DNA of 64,000 bases from the NCBI RefSeq assembly GCF_003253735.1, contig NZ_QKYW01000004.1, positions 372,001 through 436,000 on the forward strand, written 5' to 3'. The DNA is from Pseudomonas sp. URMO17WK12:I2. Lineage in GTDB: Bacteria > Pseudomonadota > Gammaproteobacteria > Pseudomonadales > Pseudomonadaceae. How positions within the stretch are numbered: position 1 is the first letter of the stretch; each line of letters begins with the position of its first letter. This document shows, piece by piece, positions 46,982 to 55,706 of this stretch. The translations under genes and the position numbers were made by a program. The notes under the pieces were generated by a model that did not search any database, had not been told where the DNA came from, and saw nothing but the letters and a program-made list of their open reading frames with translations.

Positions 46982-48376
46982 TCAGGCCCGCGACAGCGCC
47001 GAGATCTGTTTGCGCCGGTAGACCGTATCGCGGCGTGACAGCAGCAGGTAGAGCGGCAGGGTGACGACGATCGCCACCAGCCAGGACAGGTCGGCACCGT
47101 CGAGCTTGCTGGCCATCGGCCCGGTGTAGATCGGTGTGACGGCGAACGGCAGCTGCACCAGGATGCCGATGGCATAGGCGCTGACCGCGTTGGGGTTGAA
47201 GCGCCCGTAGATGCCGCCGCCGGCGTCGAACAGCGAGGGGATGTGGTAGCGCTGCTTTTGCACCAGATAGAAGTCGGCAAGGTTGATCACCGCCCAGGGC
47301 ACCAGCACGATCATCATCGCCAGGATCAGCTGCATGAAGCGCGAGATGAAGTCCGCTGGTGCGCTCACCGCGACCACGCAGCAGGCCACCAGCAGGATCG
47401 CCGAGAGCGCCACGCGGGCCTGGCGGCTCGGTGCCCAGTCGGCGGCGAAGGTCTGTACCGAGGTAATCAGCGCCAGCACCGCGCCGTACAGGTTCAGGGC
47501 GTTGTGGCTGATGATGCTGAGGATGAACAGCAGCATCAGCACCGGGCCGAACACGCCGGTGCTCTGCTTGACCGCTTCCATGGTATCGGTATCGGCGCTT
47601 ACCGACAGCGCCACCAGGGTGCCGAAGATGAAGCACAGTGAAGTGCCCAGCACGGCGCCGCAGTAGGTGGCGATAAAGGGCTTCCAGATGCCCACGTCGC
47701 GTGGCAGGTAGCGTGAGTAGTCCGAGGTGTAGGGCGCGAAGGAGATCTGCCAGATGGCGCCCAGCGAGGCCATGGCCAGCCAGCCGGCCAGGTTGAAGCC
47801 GCCACGGCTGGTGAAGTCCGCCGGCAGGCCGTTGGCGAACAGGGCGATGAAGCCGGCGAGCAGGCCGATGCCCATCACCCAGGTGCCGATGCGGTTGAGG
47901 GTGTGGATGAAGTTGTAGCCGAGGATGCCGATCAGCGTCGCGGCGCAGGCGCCGATCAGCACGGCGGCAGGCAGGGGCAGATCCGGCGCCACGCTATGGA
48001 TGGATTTGCCGGCCAAAACGCAGTTGGAGATGAAGAAACCGATGTACAGCACGGCGGCGATCACCACTACCAGCAGCGCGCCATAGCGGCCGAACTGACC
48101 GCGGCTCTGCAGCATCTGCGGCAGGCCCATCTGCGGGCCCTGGGCCGAAGCCAGGCCGAGCACGATGCCGCCGAGCAGGTGGCCGACCAGGATGGCGCAG
48201 ATCGCCCAGCCGAGGTTGAGGTGGAACACCTGCACGGCCATGGCACCGGTGACGATGGGCAGTGGCGCGATATTGGTGCTGAACCACAGGGTGAACAGGT
48301 CACGGACGCGGCCATGACGGTCGGCGTCGGCCACCTGGCCGACACTGTTGCTTTCAACGAGCTCTTGCTGGGACAT
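46982..48376 (-). CDS. NCS1-family nucleobase/cytosine-type permease (first)
   Basis: A 464-residue permease with about 12 membrane helices. The NCS1 features are FTLWFSTNIAPLPIVTGAMA in the first helix and FAPYTSDYSRYLPR. Members carry cytosine, purines, hydantoins, thiamine or allantoin with H+ or Na+. It lies downstream of the flavin monooxygenase, behind a hairpin, and probably belongs to the same uptake/oxidation locus. Confidence 0.88.
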   Translation of the reverse strand: MSQQELVESNSVGQVADADRHGRVRDLFTLWFSTNIAPLPIVTGAMAVQVFHLNLGWAICAILVGHLLGGIVLGLASAQGPQMGLPQMLQSRGQFGRYGALLVVVIAAVLYIGFFISNCVLAGKSIHSVAPDLPLPAAVLIGACAATLIGILGYNFIHTLNRIGTWVMGIGLLAGFIALFANGLPADFTSRGGFNLAGWLAMASLGAIWQISFAPYTSDYSRYLPRDVGIWKPFIATYCGAVLGTSLCFIFGTLVALSVSADTDTMEAVKQSTGVFGPVLMLLFILSIISHNALNLYGAVLALITSVQTFAADWAPSRQARVALSAILLVACCVVAVSAPADFISRFMQLILAMMIVLVPWAVINLADFYLVQKQRYHIPSLFDAGGGIYGRFNPNAVSAYAIGILVQLPFAVTPIYTGPMASKLDGADLSWLVAIVVTLPLYLLLSRRDTVYRRKQISALSRA

Positions 48377-48606
48377 GGACGGTTCTCCTGCGCAAGGTGG
48401 CGACGGCATGCAGCGCCGCGTCAGCGGGGCAGGCCGTTGGGTGTAGATGCGTGGGGGTGGCTGAACGAGTCAGCTGCGCCTGCTGCGGGGCAGCTTGCAG
48501 GCGGCGGAGAACGGGGAGGGGTGGAGCAGCAGGGCTGTGCGGAACACCATGGGAAACCTACTTCTTGTCGTTATTCGGATAGGGTTTTGCGTATCGCCAG
48601 GTTGGC

Positions 48607-48641
48607 GAAAAACCGCTGCCCGGCGTGGCCGGTGCAGCGGT
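48607..48641 (-). terminator. Terminator after the flavin monooxygenase gene
   Basis: On the minus strand CCGCTGC...GGCAGCGG forms a stem followed by TTTTTCGCC, 9 bases after the stop. The permease downstream may therefore also have its own promoter in the 273-base gap 48377-48649, where nothing else is seen. Confidence 0.6.
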
Positions 48642-48649
48642 GGCGGGGC

Positions 48650-49693
48650 TCAGCGGAAGGCTGGCACCACGTGCTGGATGAACAGCTCCAGGGACTTTTT
48701 CTTCTCGGCGTAGGGCAGGCTGTTGTCGGCCCAGAAGCTGAATTCGTCGACGCCCAGTTCCTGGTAGTGACGAATGCGCGCGATGATTTCCTCGGGTGTA
48801 CCGATCATGGTGTTCTTGCGGATGTTCTCCAGCTCGAACTCCGGGCGCTCCTTGAATTTCTCTTCGGGGCTCGGATCCAGCAGGCCGTCGACCGGGGTGG
48901 TCTTGTTGCCGAACCAGGCATCGAAGGTGCGGTAGAAACGCGAGATTGCCGCAGCGCCTACCTTCCAGCCTTCCGGGTCGTCGGCCAGGTGCACGTGGGT
49001 GTGGCGCAGCACCATCAACTGTGGGCGCGGTACGCCGGGGTTGTTGGCCAGAGCGGCATTGAACTTGTTGTTCAGGTCGACCACTTCCTCGTCGCCTTTC
49101 ATCAGCGGCGTGACCATCACGTTGCAGCCGTTGGCCACCGCGAAGTTGTGCGAGTCCGGGTCGCGGGCGGCGATCCACACCGGCGGCAGCGGCTGCTGCA
49201 GCGGCTTGGGCGACGAGGTGCTGGTGGGGAATTTCCAGATCTCGCCGTCGTGGGCGTAATCGCCTTTCCACAGCGCCTTGACCACCGGCACCATCTCGCG
49301 CAGGTACTTGCCGCCATCGCTGGCCGGCATGCCACCGGCCATGCGGTCGAACTCGTACTGGTAGGCACCACGGGCCAGGCCGACTTCCATGCGACCGTTG
49401 CTGATCACGTCGAGCAGAGCGCATTCACCGGCTACGCGGATCGGGTTCCAGAACGGCGCGATGATGGTCCCGGCGCCGAGGCGAATGGTGCTGGTACGGG
49501 CCGCCAGGTAGGCGAGGATCGGCATCGGGCTTGGCGAGATGGTGTATTCCATGGCGTGGTGCTCGCCAACCCACACGGTGCTGAAGCCGCCGGCCTCGGC
49601 CAGCAGGGTGAGCTCGGTCAACTGATCGAAGAGCTCGCGGTGGCCGACTTCCTGGTCGTAGCGTTCCATGTGGACGAACAAAGAGAATTTCAT
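48650..49693 (-). CDS. Luciferase-like (LLM) flavin-dependent monooxygenase
   Basis: A 347-residue TIM-barrel flavoenzyme of the bacterial luciferase-like family. GGFSTVWVGEHHAMEY and LDVISNGRMEVGLARGAYQY are characteristic. Such enzymes use reduced FMN and O2 to oxidise or cleave organic substrates. No flavin reductase is nearby, but a RibB-type riboflavin gene is in the same putative regulon. The ATG at 49693 follows a weak site; the palindrome TATGGTATACCATA lies 84-97 bases upstream. Substrate unknown. Confidence 0.9.
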   Translation of the reverse strand: MKFSLFVHMERYDQEVGHRELFDQLTELTLLAEAGGFSTVWVGEHHAMEYTISPSPMPILAYLAARTSTIRLGAGTIIAPFWNPIRVAGECALLDVISNGRMEVGLARGAYQYEFDRMAGGMPASDGGKYLREMVPVVKALWKGDYAHDGEIWKFPTSTSSPKPLQQPLPPVWIAARDPDSHNFAVANGCNVMVTPLMKGDEEVVDLNNKFNAALANNPGVPRPQLMVLRHTHVHLADDPEGWKVGAAAISRFYRTFDAWFGNKTTPVDGLLDPSPEEKFKERPEFELENIRKNTMIGTPEEIIARIRHYQELGVDEFSFWADNSLPYAEKKKSLELFIQHVVPAFR

Positions 49694-49776
49694 GTCGCTT
49701 TCCTCGATTCTTGTAAGGCCCCAGGCGCGAGGCACCGTCGGGACTGGCCGCCTGCAGGATCAGGTAGCTCATGGTC

Positions 49777-49790
49777 TATGGTATACCATA
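49777..49790. promoter_or_regulatory. Operator palindrome A (TATGGTATACCATA)
   Basis: A perfect 14-bp palindrome upstream of the monooxygenase. Related sites lie at 50928, 55637 and 56845. GGTATACC cores are typical of GntR/FCD-family regulators (for example UxuR/ExuR). No such regulator gene is in the window. Confidence 0.75.
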
Positions 49791-49838
49791 ATATAAAATA
49801 CTTTGGCGAGTACCCGAGACTCTTCTTGTCGAAAAGCG

Positions 49839-50846
49839 TCAGTTCCTGGCGGCTTGCCAGGCATACCAGCGCTCGGCGATGCGCTCGCCGTTGAGGCTCC
49901 AGTATTTGAAGTCGAGGGTGATCTGCCCGGCTTTATGGGCGCCCGGCTGGTTCTCCGCGAGCTTGGGATCGACCAGCGCCGAGGCACCGAGGTTGACCGG
50001 CGCGTAGCCGGTCAGCGAAGAGAAATCCGCTTGTGGTTTGGGGCTGGTGGCGTAGGCGATAAAGGCACGTGCGCCTTCGACGTTTGGCGCGCCACGGGGG
50101 ATGACCAGGAAATCTCCGGCCACCAGGTTCTGCTGCCAACTGATGCCCACCGGGGCGCCGCCATCACGCAGCGCATTGACCCGGCCATTCCAGAACATGC
50201 CCAGCCCGGCAGTGCCGGAGGACAGCAGCTGCTGGGACTCGTCACCGCTGCCCCACCAGGCGATGTCGCTCTTGATGTTGTCGAGCTTCTTGAAGGCGCG
50301 ATCCAGATCCAGCGGGTACAGCTGTGCCGGGTTCACCCCGTCGGCGAGCAGGGCGATTTCCAGCACGCCGGGGCTGGGCCATTTGTACAGCGCGCGCTTG
50401 CCCGGAAAGGCGCGGGTATCGAACAGCGCCGCCCAGTCTTGCGGCGCGTTGCCGAGCACCTTGGTGTTGTAGCCGAGGATGAAGGAGAAGTAGAACGAGC
50501 CTGCACCGTAGATGGTGACGAAGCGCGGGTCGATGGTGCGCTTGGCGATCTGCTTGAAGTCCAGTGGCTCGAGCAGGCCTTCCCGGCCGGCGCGCAGGGC
50601 GAAGTCCGCCTCCACGTCGACCACATCCCAGGTGACCTTGCCGCTTTCCACCATGGCCTTGAAGGCCGCGTAATCGGTGGGCCCGGCCTGCTCGACACGA
50701 ATGCCGCTCTGTTGAGTGAAAGGTTCGCTCCAGGCGCGGGTCTGCGCGGCCTGGGTGCTGCCGCCCCAACTGACGAAGGTGATGCTCTGTTCGGCGTGAG
50801 CCGCCAGTGTGAACAGGCAGAACAGACTGGCCATTACGCTACGCAT
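49839..50846 (-). CDS. Polyamine-type ABC substrate-binding protein 1
   Basis: A 335-residue PotD-like periplasmic binding protein with a signal peptide (1 to about 18). The mature start is EQSITFVSWGGSTQAAQT. It is clearly paralogous to the protein at 54460-55485 (shared DVVDVEADFALRA and KRALYKWPSPGVLE). It is separated from the transporter genes by a copy of the long repeat. GGGGAGGCAATTC before the ATG is a good ribosome site. Ligand unknown. Confidence 0.9.
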   Translation of the reverse strand: MRSVMASLFCLFTLAAHAEQSITFVSWGGSTQAAQTRAWSEPFTQQSGIRVEQAGPTDYAAFKAMVESGKVTWDVVDVEADFALRAGREGLLEPLDFKQIAKRTIDPRFVTIYGAGSFYFSFILGYNTKVLGNAPQDWAALFDTRAFPGKRALYKWPSPGVLEIALLADGVNPAQLYPLDLDRAFKKLDNIKSDIAWWGSGDESQQLLSSGTAGLGMFWNGRVNALRDGGAPVGISWQQNLVAGDFLVIPRGAPNVEGARAFIAYATSPKPQADFSSLTGYAPVNLGASALVDPKLAENQPGAHKAGQITLDFKYWSLNGERIAERWYAWQAARN

Positions 50847-50927
50847 TGAATTGCCTCCCCGAAGTGTTCGATATCGCCACGAAGCGCGCTGTCTTTTGCT
50901 GAGCAGAGAAGCACGCTTCAATGGCAG

Positions 50928-50940
50928 ACGGTATGCCGTA
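50928..50940. promoter_or_regulatory. Operator palindrome B (ACGGTATGCCGTA)
   Basis: A near-palindromic relative of site A, about 82 bases before binding protein 1. Confidence 0.6.
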
Positions 50941-51121
50941 ATATCGACTAGCAAAATGCGCTCCAGCGCGCCAACCTCGTGCTAGAGCGTCGCGTCAAGC
51001 TTGCGTGATGGAGAATCAATGCGACTGGGAAGTGCAGTACCACTCTTTGCCGGAGGGAGCGTTACGCTTCGCGCTGATCTTCTTGGCAGAGCGCCAGCCA
51101 AGGCTCTCTATAGGCCGGTGT

Positions 51122-51533
51122 AAGGCAGAAGCGGTCGTTCGTGTAATTCGTAGGAGGGGCTTTAGCCGCGAGCTCTTTACGTTCCACGCGCTATGCGTGA
51201 CCTGTGGTTTGCCAGCGTTATCGCGTTGTGGATACGTTCGGTTCCGCTCTGTCGAGCGGGTTTCTTTTGGCATCGCCCCAAAAGAAACCAAAAGGTCTAG
51301 CCCCGACATACGGCCCCAGCTTCGCTGGGGTTCCCTCGCTCCATCATTGTTCCGAGGGCCCGCCGCGAAGGGCCGTCCCTGGCCCATCGCGCCTCTCGCG
51401 GCATCCATGCCGCTCAACCCTCTCCACAACGATTCCGCTCGGCCTTCTGAAGGGGCGATTGGTGCCGCCTGATAATTCTCTGGCATGAGGAGCACAAAAA
51501 AGCCAAAGCGGCCGACCGGCTGCTTTCGCCATT
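51122..51533 (-). repeat. Long dispersed repeat, copy 2 (inverted)
   Basis: The reverse complement of 6909-7337 with a roughly 17-base deletion at GGGGCCGGCCATCCG, otherwise almost identical. It ends with the terminator hairpin GCGGCCGACCGGC. It carries one arm of the GGGGCTTTAGCCGCGAGCTC REP unit. Confidence 0.85.
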
Positions 51534-51567
51534 CTGCAGCCGCAGAGTTAATCAGCCAGGTTCGCGC

Positions 51568-52716
51568 TCAGTGGGCGCCCGCAGCCTTGTTGAGGTCGCC
51601 TTCGTTCCAGCTGTCGTACAGGCAGGCCTCGCTGGCCGCCCAGCGCACCTTGGCCTGGGCACCGGGTTGCAGCGGTTGCAGGCCGCTGCCCATGGCTTTC
51701 AGGGTCAGGTGGCAGCCGCCCGGCGTGACCACGTGGCAGGTCAGGCTTTCACCGAGGAATACCACTTCGGTGACCTGCACGGCGATCTCGTTCCAGCCGG
51801 CTGGCAGTGGCGTCTGTGCAGCGACGTCCAGCGACAGCACCTGGGCTTTTTCCGGGCGCAGCATCAGCAGCACGTCTTGCTCGTTCTTCAGGTTGGCGGT
51901 CGGCGTGATCGCCAGGCCCTGCTGCTCGAACTGTACGGCGGCCTGACCGCTTACCTTGGCACGCAAAAAGTTGGAGTTGCCGAGGAACGAGGCGACGAAG
52001 GCATTCGGCGGATTCTGGTAGAGGTCGTAGCCGGTGCCCAGGCCGACGATCCTGCCGTGGCTGAAGATGGCGATGCGCTGGGACAGGCGCATCGCCTCTT
52101 CCTGGTCGTGGGTTACGTAGAGGATGGTGATGCCCAGGCGCCGGTGCAGGTGGCGCAGCTCGTCCTGCAGGTCCTCGCGCAGCTTCTTGTCCAGGGCGCC
52201 GAGGGGTTCGTCCATCAGCAGGATGCGCGGCTCGTAGACCAGCGCCCGGGCGATGGCCACGCGCTGTTGCTGGCCGCCGGACATCTGCGACGGGCGACGG
52301 TGGGCGAAGGCTTCCAGTTGCACCAGCTTGAGCATGGCGTCGACCTTGCGCTTCTGCTCGTCGGCGCTGAGCTTGCGGATGCCCAGCGGGAAGGCGATGT
52401 TGTCGTGCACGTTAAGGTGCGGGAACAGCGAATAGCGCTGGAACACCATGCCGATATCGCGCTTGTGCGGCGGCACGTTGACCAGGGATTTGCCCTCCAC
52501 GAGGATTTCCCCCGAGCTGGGCGTCTCGAAGCCGGCCAGCATCGACAGCGTGGTGCTCTTGCCCGAGCCGCTGGAGCCGAGGAAGGTAAGGAACTCGCCC
52601 TCCTGGATATCCAGGGAAATGTTATCCACAGCGGTGAAGTCGCCGTAGTGCTTGTTCAGGTTGCGAAGGCTGACCAGGGTCTGGGGCGCCTGTTGTTCTT
52701 GGATGACGGCACTCAT
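51568..52716 (-). CDS. ABC transporter ATPase (PotA-like)
   Basis: A 382-residue importer ATPase. Walker A GSSGSGKST (47-55), signature MSGGQQQR, Walker B ILLMDEPLGALD, and a C-terminal TOBE domain (about 285-378). It serves the two permeases and, presumably, both binding proteins. The ATG at 52716 is taken; upstream in-frame codons belong to the other gene's end. Confidence 0.93.
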   Translation of the reverse strand: MSAVIQEQQAPQTLVSLRNLNKHYGDFTAVDNISLDIQEGEFLTFLGSSGSGKSTTLSMLAGFETPSSGEILVEGKSLVNVPPHKRDIGMVFQRYSLFPHLNVHDNIAFPLGIRKLSADEQKRKVDAMLKLVQLEAFAHRRPSQMSGGQQQRVAIARALVYEPRILLMDEPLGALDKKLREDLQDELRHLHRRLGITILYVTHDQEEAMRLSQRIAIFSHGRIVGLGTGYDLYQNPPNAFVASFLGNSNFLRAKVSGQAAVQFEQQGLAITPTANLKNEQDVLLMLRPEKAQVLSLDVAAQTPLPAGWNEIAVQVTEVVFLGESLTCHVVTPGGCHLTLKAMGSGLQPLQPGAQAKVRWAASEACLYDSWNEGDLNKAAGAH

Positions 52717-52733
52717 GGGGTTCTCCTCGGCGC

Positions 52734-53543
52734 TCAGCCTTTGGCTTCGGCGCGCCGGCGTGCAATGGCGGCGATGATCATGACCAGCAGGGAAAGGGCG
52801 ATCAGCAGCGTCGAGGCGACGGCGATCACCGGAGTGAGATCCTGGCGCAGCGTCGTCCACATCTTCACCGGCAGCGTCTGCAGGCCGGGGCTGGCCATCA
52901 TCACGCTGAGCACCACCTCGTCCCACGACACCAGGAAGGCGAACAGCCCACCGGAGACCAGGCCCGGGCGAATCGCCGGGAAGGTCACCTTGACGATGGC
53001 CTGCAGGCGCGTGGCGCCGCAGATCACCGCGGCATCCTCGATGGACTGGTCGAACAGCTTCAGCGAGTTGATGATCGAGATGATGGTGAACGGCAGCGCG
53101 ACGATCACGTGGCTGACCACGAAGGCGAACAGCGTGCCGGTGTAGCCGAGCTTGAGGAACAACGCGTACACGGCCACGGCGATGATCACCAGCGGCACGA
53201 TCATCGGCAGGGTGAACAGCGCGTACAGCAGCTCACGACCCGGGAACTTGCCGCGCACCAGGGCGAAGGCACTAGGCAGGCCGATGGCCAGGGCGCACAG
53301 GGTGGTCAGCATGGCCACCTTGAGGCTGACCAGGGCCGAGTCCATCCACTGGGCGTTGGAAAAGAACTGTCCGTACCACTTGAACGTCCAGCCCGGTGGC
53401 GGGAAAACCAGCCACTGCGAAGAGCCGAACGACAGCAGCACGATGAACAGGATCGGCAGCAGCAGGAACACGGCGATCAGCGCGGTGGTCGCGGTCAGGC
53501 CGTAGCGCAGGCCACGACCCATGGCATTGGGTGACAGCAACAT
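52734..53543 (-). CDS. ABC transporter permease (PotC-like)
   Basis: A 269-residue inner-membrane permease with about six helices. The EAA-type loop, which docks the ATPase, is EDAAVICGATRLQAIVKVTF. It lies 17 bases upstream of the ATPase gene and 6 bases downstream of the other permease, in one operon. Confidence 0.91.
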   Translation of the reverse strand: MLLSPNAMGRGLRYGLTATTALIAVFLLLPILFIVLLSFGSSQWLVFPPPGWTFKWYGQFFSNAQWMDSALVSLKVAMLTTLCALAIGLPSAFALVRGKFPGRELLYALFTLPMIVPLVIIAVAVYALFLKLGYTGTLFAFVVSHVIVALPFTIISIINSLKLFDQSIEDAAVICGATRLQAIVKVTFPAIRPGLVSGGLFAFLVSWDEVVLSVMMASPGLQTLPVKMWTTLRQDLTPVIAVASTLLIALSLLVMIIAAIARRRAEAKG

Positions 53544-53549
53544 GGCGGC

Positions 53550-54458
53550 TTACCTCGCAGTGCTGGAAGCGACCGGCGATTCCGGTTGCAGCTTCAGGTA
53601 GACGTAGAACAGCACCAGGGTGATGAGGATCAGCAAGGCTGCGGCCGCGCTGGCAATGCCCCAGTTGAGGAACGACTGCACCTGCTGGATGATGAATTCG
53701 GGCAGCATCATGTTCTGCGCGCCGCCGAGCAGCGCCGGGGTCACGTAGTAACCGAGGGACATCACGAAGACCATCAGAGCGCCGCTGAAGATGCCCGGCC
53801 GACACAGCGGAATGAACACCTTGAAGAAGTTGCGCCACGGGCTGGCGCCGCAGATCGAGCCGGCCTGCAACACCATCGGGTCGATGGCGCTCATGGTCGC
53901 CTGCAGCGGCAGCACGATGAACGGGATCATGATGTAGCTCATGCCGATCACCACGCCGGTCAGGTTGTGCACCATCTCCAGGGGTTGATCGATGATGCCG
54001 ATGCCCATCAGGAACTTGTTGACCACCCCCGAAGATTGCAGCAGCACCAGCCACGAGTAGGTGCGCGCCAGCAGGCTGGTCCACATCGACAGCAGCACGA
54101 TATTCAGCAGCCAGCGGCCCCAGCCACTGGGCATCAGGGTGATCGCCCAGGCCAGGGGAAAGCCCAGCAGCAGGCTGAACAGGGTGACCAGCCCGGCTAC
54201 CGCGAAGGTGTTGAACAACACCTTGGAGTAGGCCGAGTTGGCGAACAGTTGGGCGTAGTTGCCCAGGCCTGGCTCCGGTTCCAGCACGCCGCGCAGCAGC
54301 AGGCTTACCAGCGGTACCAGGAAGAACAAACCAAGGAACAGCAGGGCAGGCAGCAGGTACGGGGCACCGCGCCAGCGCGCCGCCCGTTCCGGGTTGCCGT
54401 CAGCGTTGCCACGCTGACGGTCTGCTGCACCGATCTCAGGGGTACGGGGCGCAGTCAT
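53550..54458 (-). CDS. ABC transporter permease (PotB-like)
   Basis: A 302-residue permease with about six helices after a basic N-terminal tail. The docking loop is MVLQAGSICGASPWRNFFKV. It starts 1 base after binding protein 2 and precedes the PotC-like gene, so the four genes form one transcript. Confidence 0.91.
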   Translation of the reverse strand: MTAPRTPEIGAADRQRGNADGNPERAARWRGAPYLLPALLFLGLFFLVPLVSLLLRGVLEPEPGLGNYAQLFANSAYSKVLFNTFAVAGLVTLFSLLLGFPLAWAITLMPSGWGRWLLNIVLLSMWTSLLARTYSWLVLLQSSGVVNKFLMGIGIIDQPLEMVHNLTGVVIGMSYIMIPFIVLPLQATMSAIDPMVLQAGSICGASPWRNFFKVFIPLCRPGIFSGALMVFVMSLGYYVTPALLGGAQNMMLPEFIIQQVQSFLNWGIASAAAALLILITLVLFYVYLKLQPESPVASSTAR

Positions 54459-54459
54459 C

Positions 54460-55485
54460 TCACTTCACCAGCCATTCGTTCCAGCGGGTGGCGATCTGCG
54501 CGCCGTTCTTGGCCCAGTAGGCGTAGTCCAGGGTGATCTGGTCAGCCTCGTGGGCGGTCGGCAGGTTCTCTGCCAAGACCGAGTCCAGGCGTGCCACGCT
54601 GTCCAGGTTGACCGGGGCATAGGCGGTCAGGTTGGAGAAGTCGGCCTGGCCCTTGGCGCTGCTGGAATGAGCCAGGAACTTCATGGCCGCCTCCTTGTTC
54701 TTGGCGCCTTTGGGGATGACCAGCATGTCGGCCATCACCAGGTTCTGTTTCCAGCTCGCCGCGACCGGCGCGCCGTCTTCCTGCAGCGCGTGGATACGGC
54801 CATTCCAGAACTGCCCGATGCTCGCTTCACCCGAGGCCAGCAGTTGCTGCGACTGCGCGCCGCCGCCCCACCAGACGATGTCTTTCTTGATGGTGTCGAG
54901 TTTCTTGAAGGCGCGGTCCAGGTCCAGCGGGTACAGCTTGTCCTTTTCTACGCCATCGGCCAGCAGGGCCAGTTCCAGCACGCCGGGGCTCGGCCATTTG
55001 TACAGGGCGCGTTTGCCGGGGTAGGTGGCGGTGTCGAACAGCGCGCTCCAGTCCTCGGGCTTCTTGCCGCCTACCGCACCCTCGTTGTAGCCGAGCACGA
55101 AGGAGAAGAAGAACGAACCGACGCCGTGGTCGTTGACGAAGCGCGGGTCGATGCGATCACGCTTGATGACGTTGAAGTCCAGCGGCTCGAGCAGGCCTTC
55201 GGCGGCGGCGCGCAGGGCGAAGTCGGCTTCCACGTCGACCACGTCCCACTGCACGTTGCCGCTCTCGACCATCGCCTTGAGCTTGCCGTAGTCGGTGGGG
55301 CCGTCCTGCACCACGGTGATCTTGCTGTCACGGCTGAAGGGGTCGGCCCAGGCGGCTTTCTGCGCATCCTGGGTGGTACCGCCCCAGCTGACGAAATTGA
55401 CGGTTTCCGCCGAGGCGGTGGTGGTGATTGCAGCACTCAGAATACTCGCGGCGAGCACCGAGGTAACACCTTTGATAAACACCAT
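54460..55485 (-). CDS. Polyamine-type ABC substrate-binding protein 2
   Basis: A 341-residue PotD-like binding protein with a signal peptide (1-26, ending TASA) and mature start ETVNFVSWGGTTQDAQK. It is the first gene of the ABC operon and the close paralogue of binding protein 1. The ATG at 55485 gives a complete signal peptide. Operator C lies about 150 bases upstream. Confidence 0.92.
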   Translation of the reverse strand: MVFIKGVTSVLAASILSAAITTTASAETVNFVSWGGTTQDAQKAAWADPFSRDSKITVVQDGPTDYGKLKAMVESGNVQWDVVDVEADFALRAAAEGLLEPLDFNVIKRDRIDPRFVNDHGVGSFFFSFVLGYNEGAVGGKKPEDWSALFDTATYPGKRALYKWPSPGVLELALLADGVEKDKLYPLDLDRAFKKLDTIKKDIVWWGGGAQSQQLLASGEASIGQFWNGRIHALQEDGAPVAASWKQNLVMADMLVIPKGAKNKEAAMKFLAHSSSAKGQADFSNLTAYAPVNLDSVARLDSVLAENLPTAHEADQITLDYAYWAKNGAQIATRWNEWLVK

Positions 55486-55636
55486 CTTGCTTGCCCTCTT
55501 TGTTGTGTTTGTGCGCAAGCGAGCGTTTGCCCGCTTAACCGGAGCAGTGGATCTTCAATGGCGGCCATCACCGGTGCTGCAGACGGGGTGGCCCGGCGAG
55601 ACACGCGATAATGTGGCTGGCATTAGGGATATCATA

Positions 55637-55651
55637 TTATGGTATTCCAAA
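55637..55651. promoter_or_regulatory. Operator palindrome C (TTATGGTATTCCAAA)
   Basis: An imperfect copy of the common palindrome in the 221-base gap between the RibB-type gene and the ABC operon, so placed to control the ABC genes. Confidence 0.55.
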
Positions 55652-55706
55652 CTTTCCGCAAGCAATTTGCCATACCGCTTGCAGCGTTTGTACAGCCGCT
55701 CATCCG

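Larger units (their letters stand above)
50847..51567. other. Intergenic region: operator B and repeat copy 2
   Basis: A 721-base gap without a credible gene. It contains the promoter and operator of binding protein 1 and the 412-base long repeat (copy 2). Open frames in the repeat mirror those of copy 1 at 6.9 kb and are not considered genes. Confidence 0.75.

Noticed and set aside
47903-49894. 663-codon open frame on the plus strand
   Set aside because: It spans the NCS1 permease, a gap and the LLM monooxygenase in antisense, so it cannot be one gene.
51005-51472. 155-codon open frame and similar frames in the long repeat
   Set aside because: The same frames recur in the other repeat copies only because the DNA is repeated; indels between copies break them, and no known protein is recognisable.
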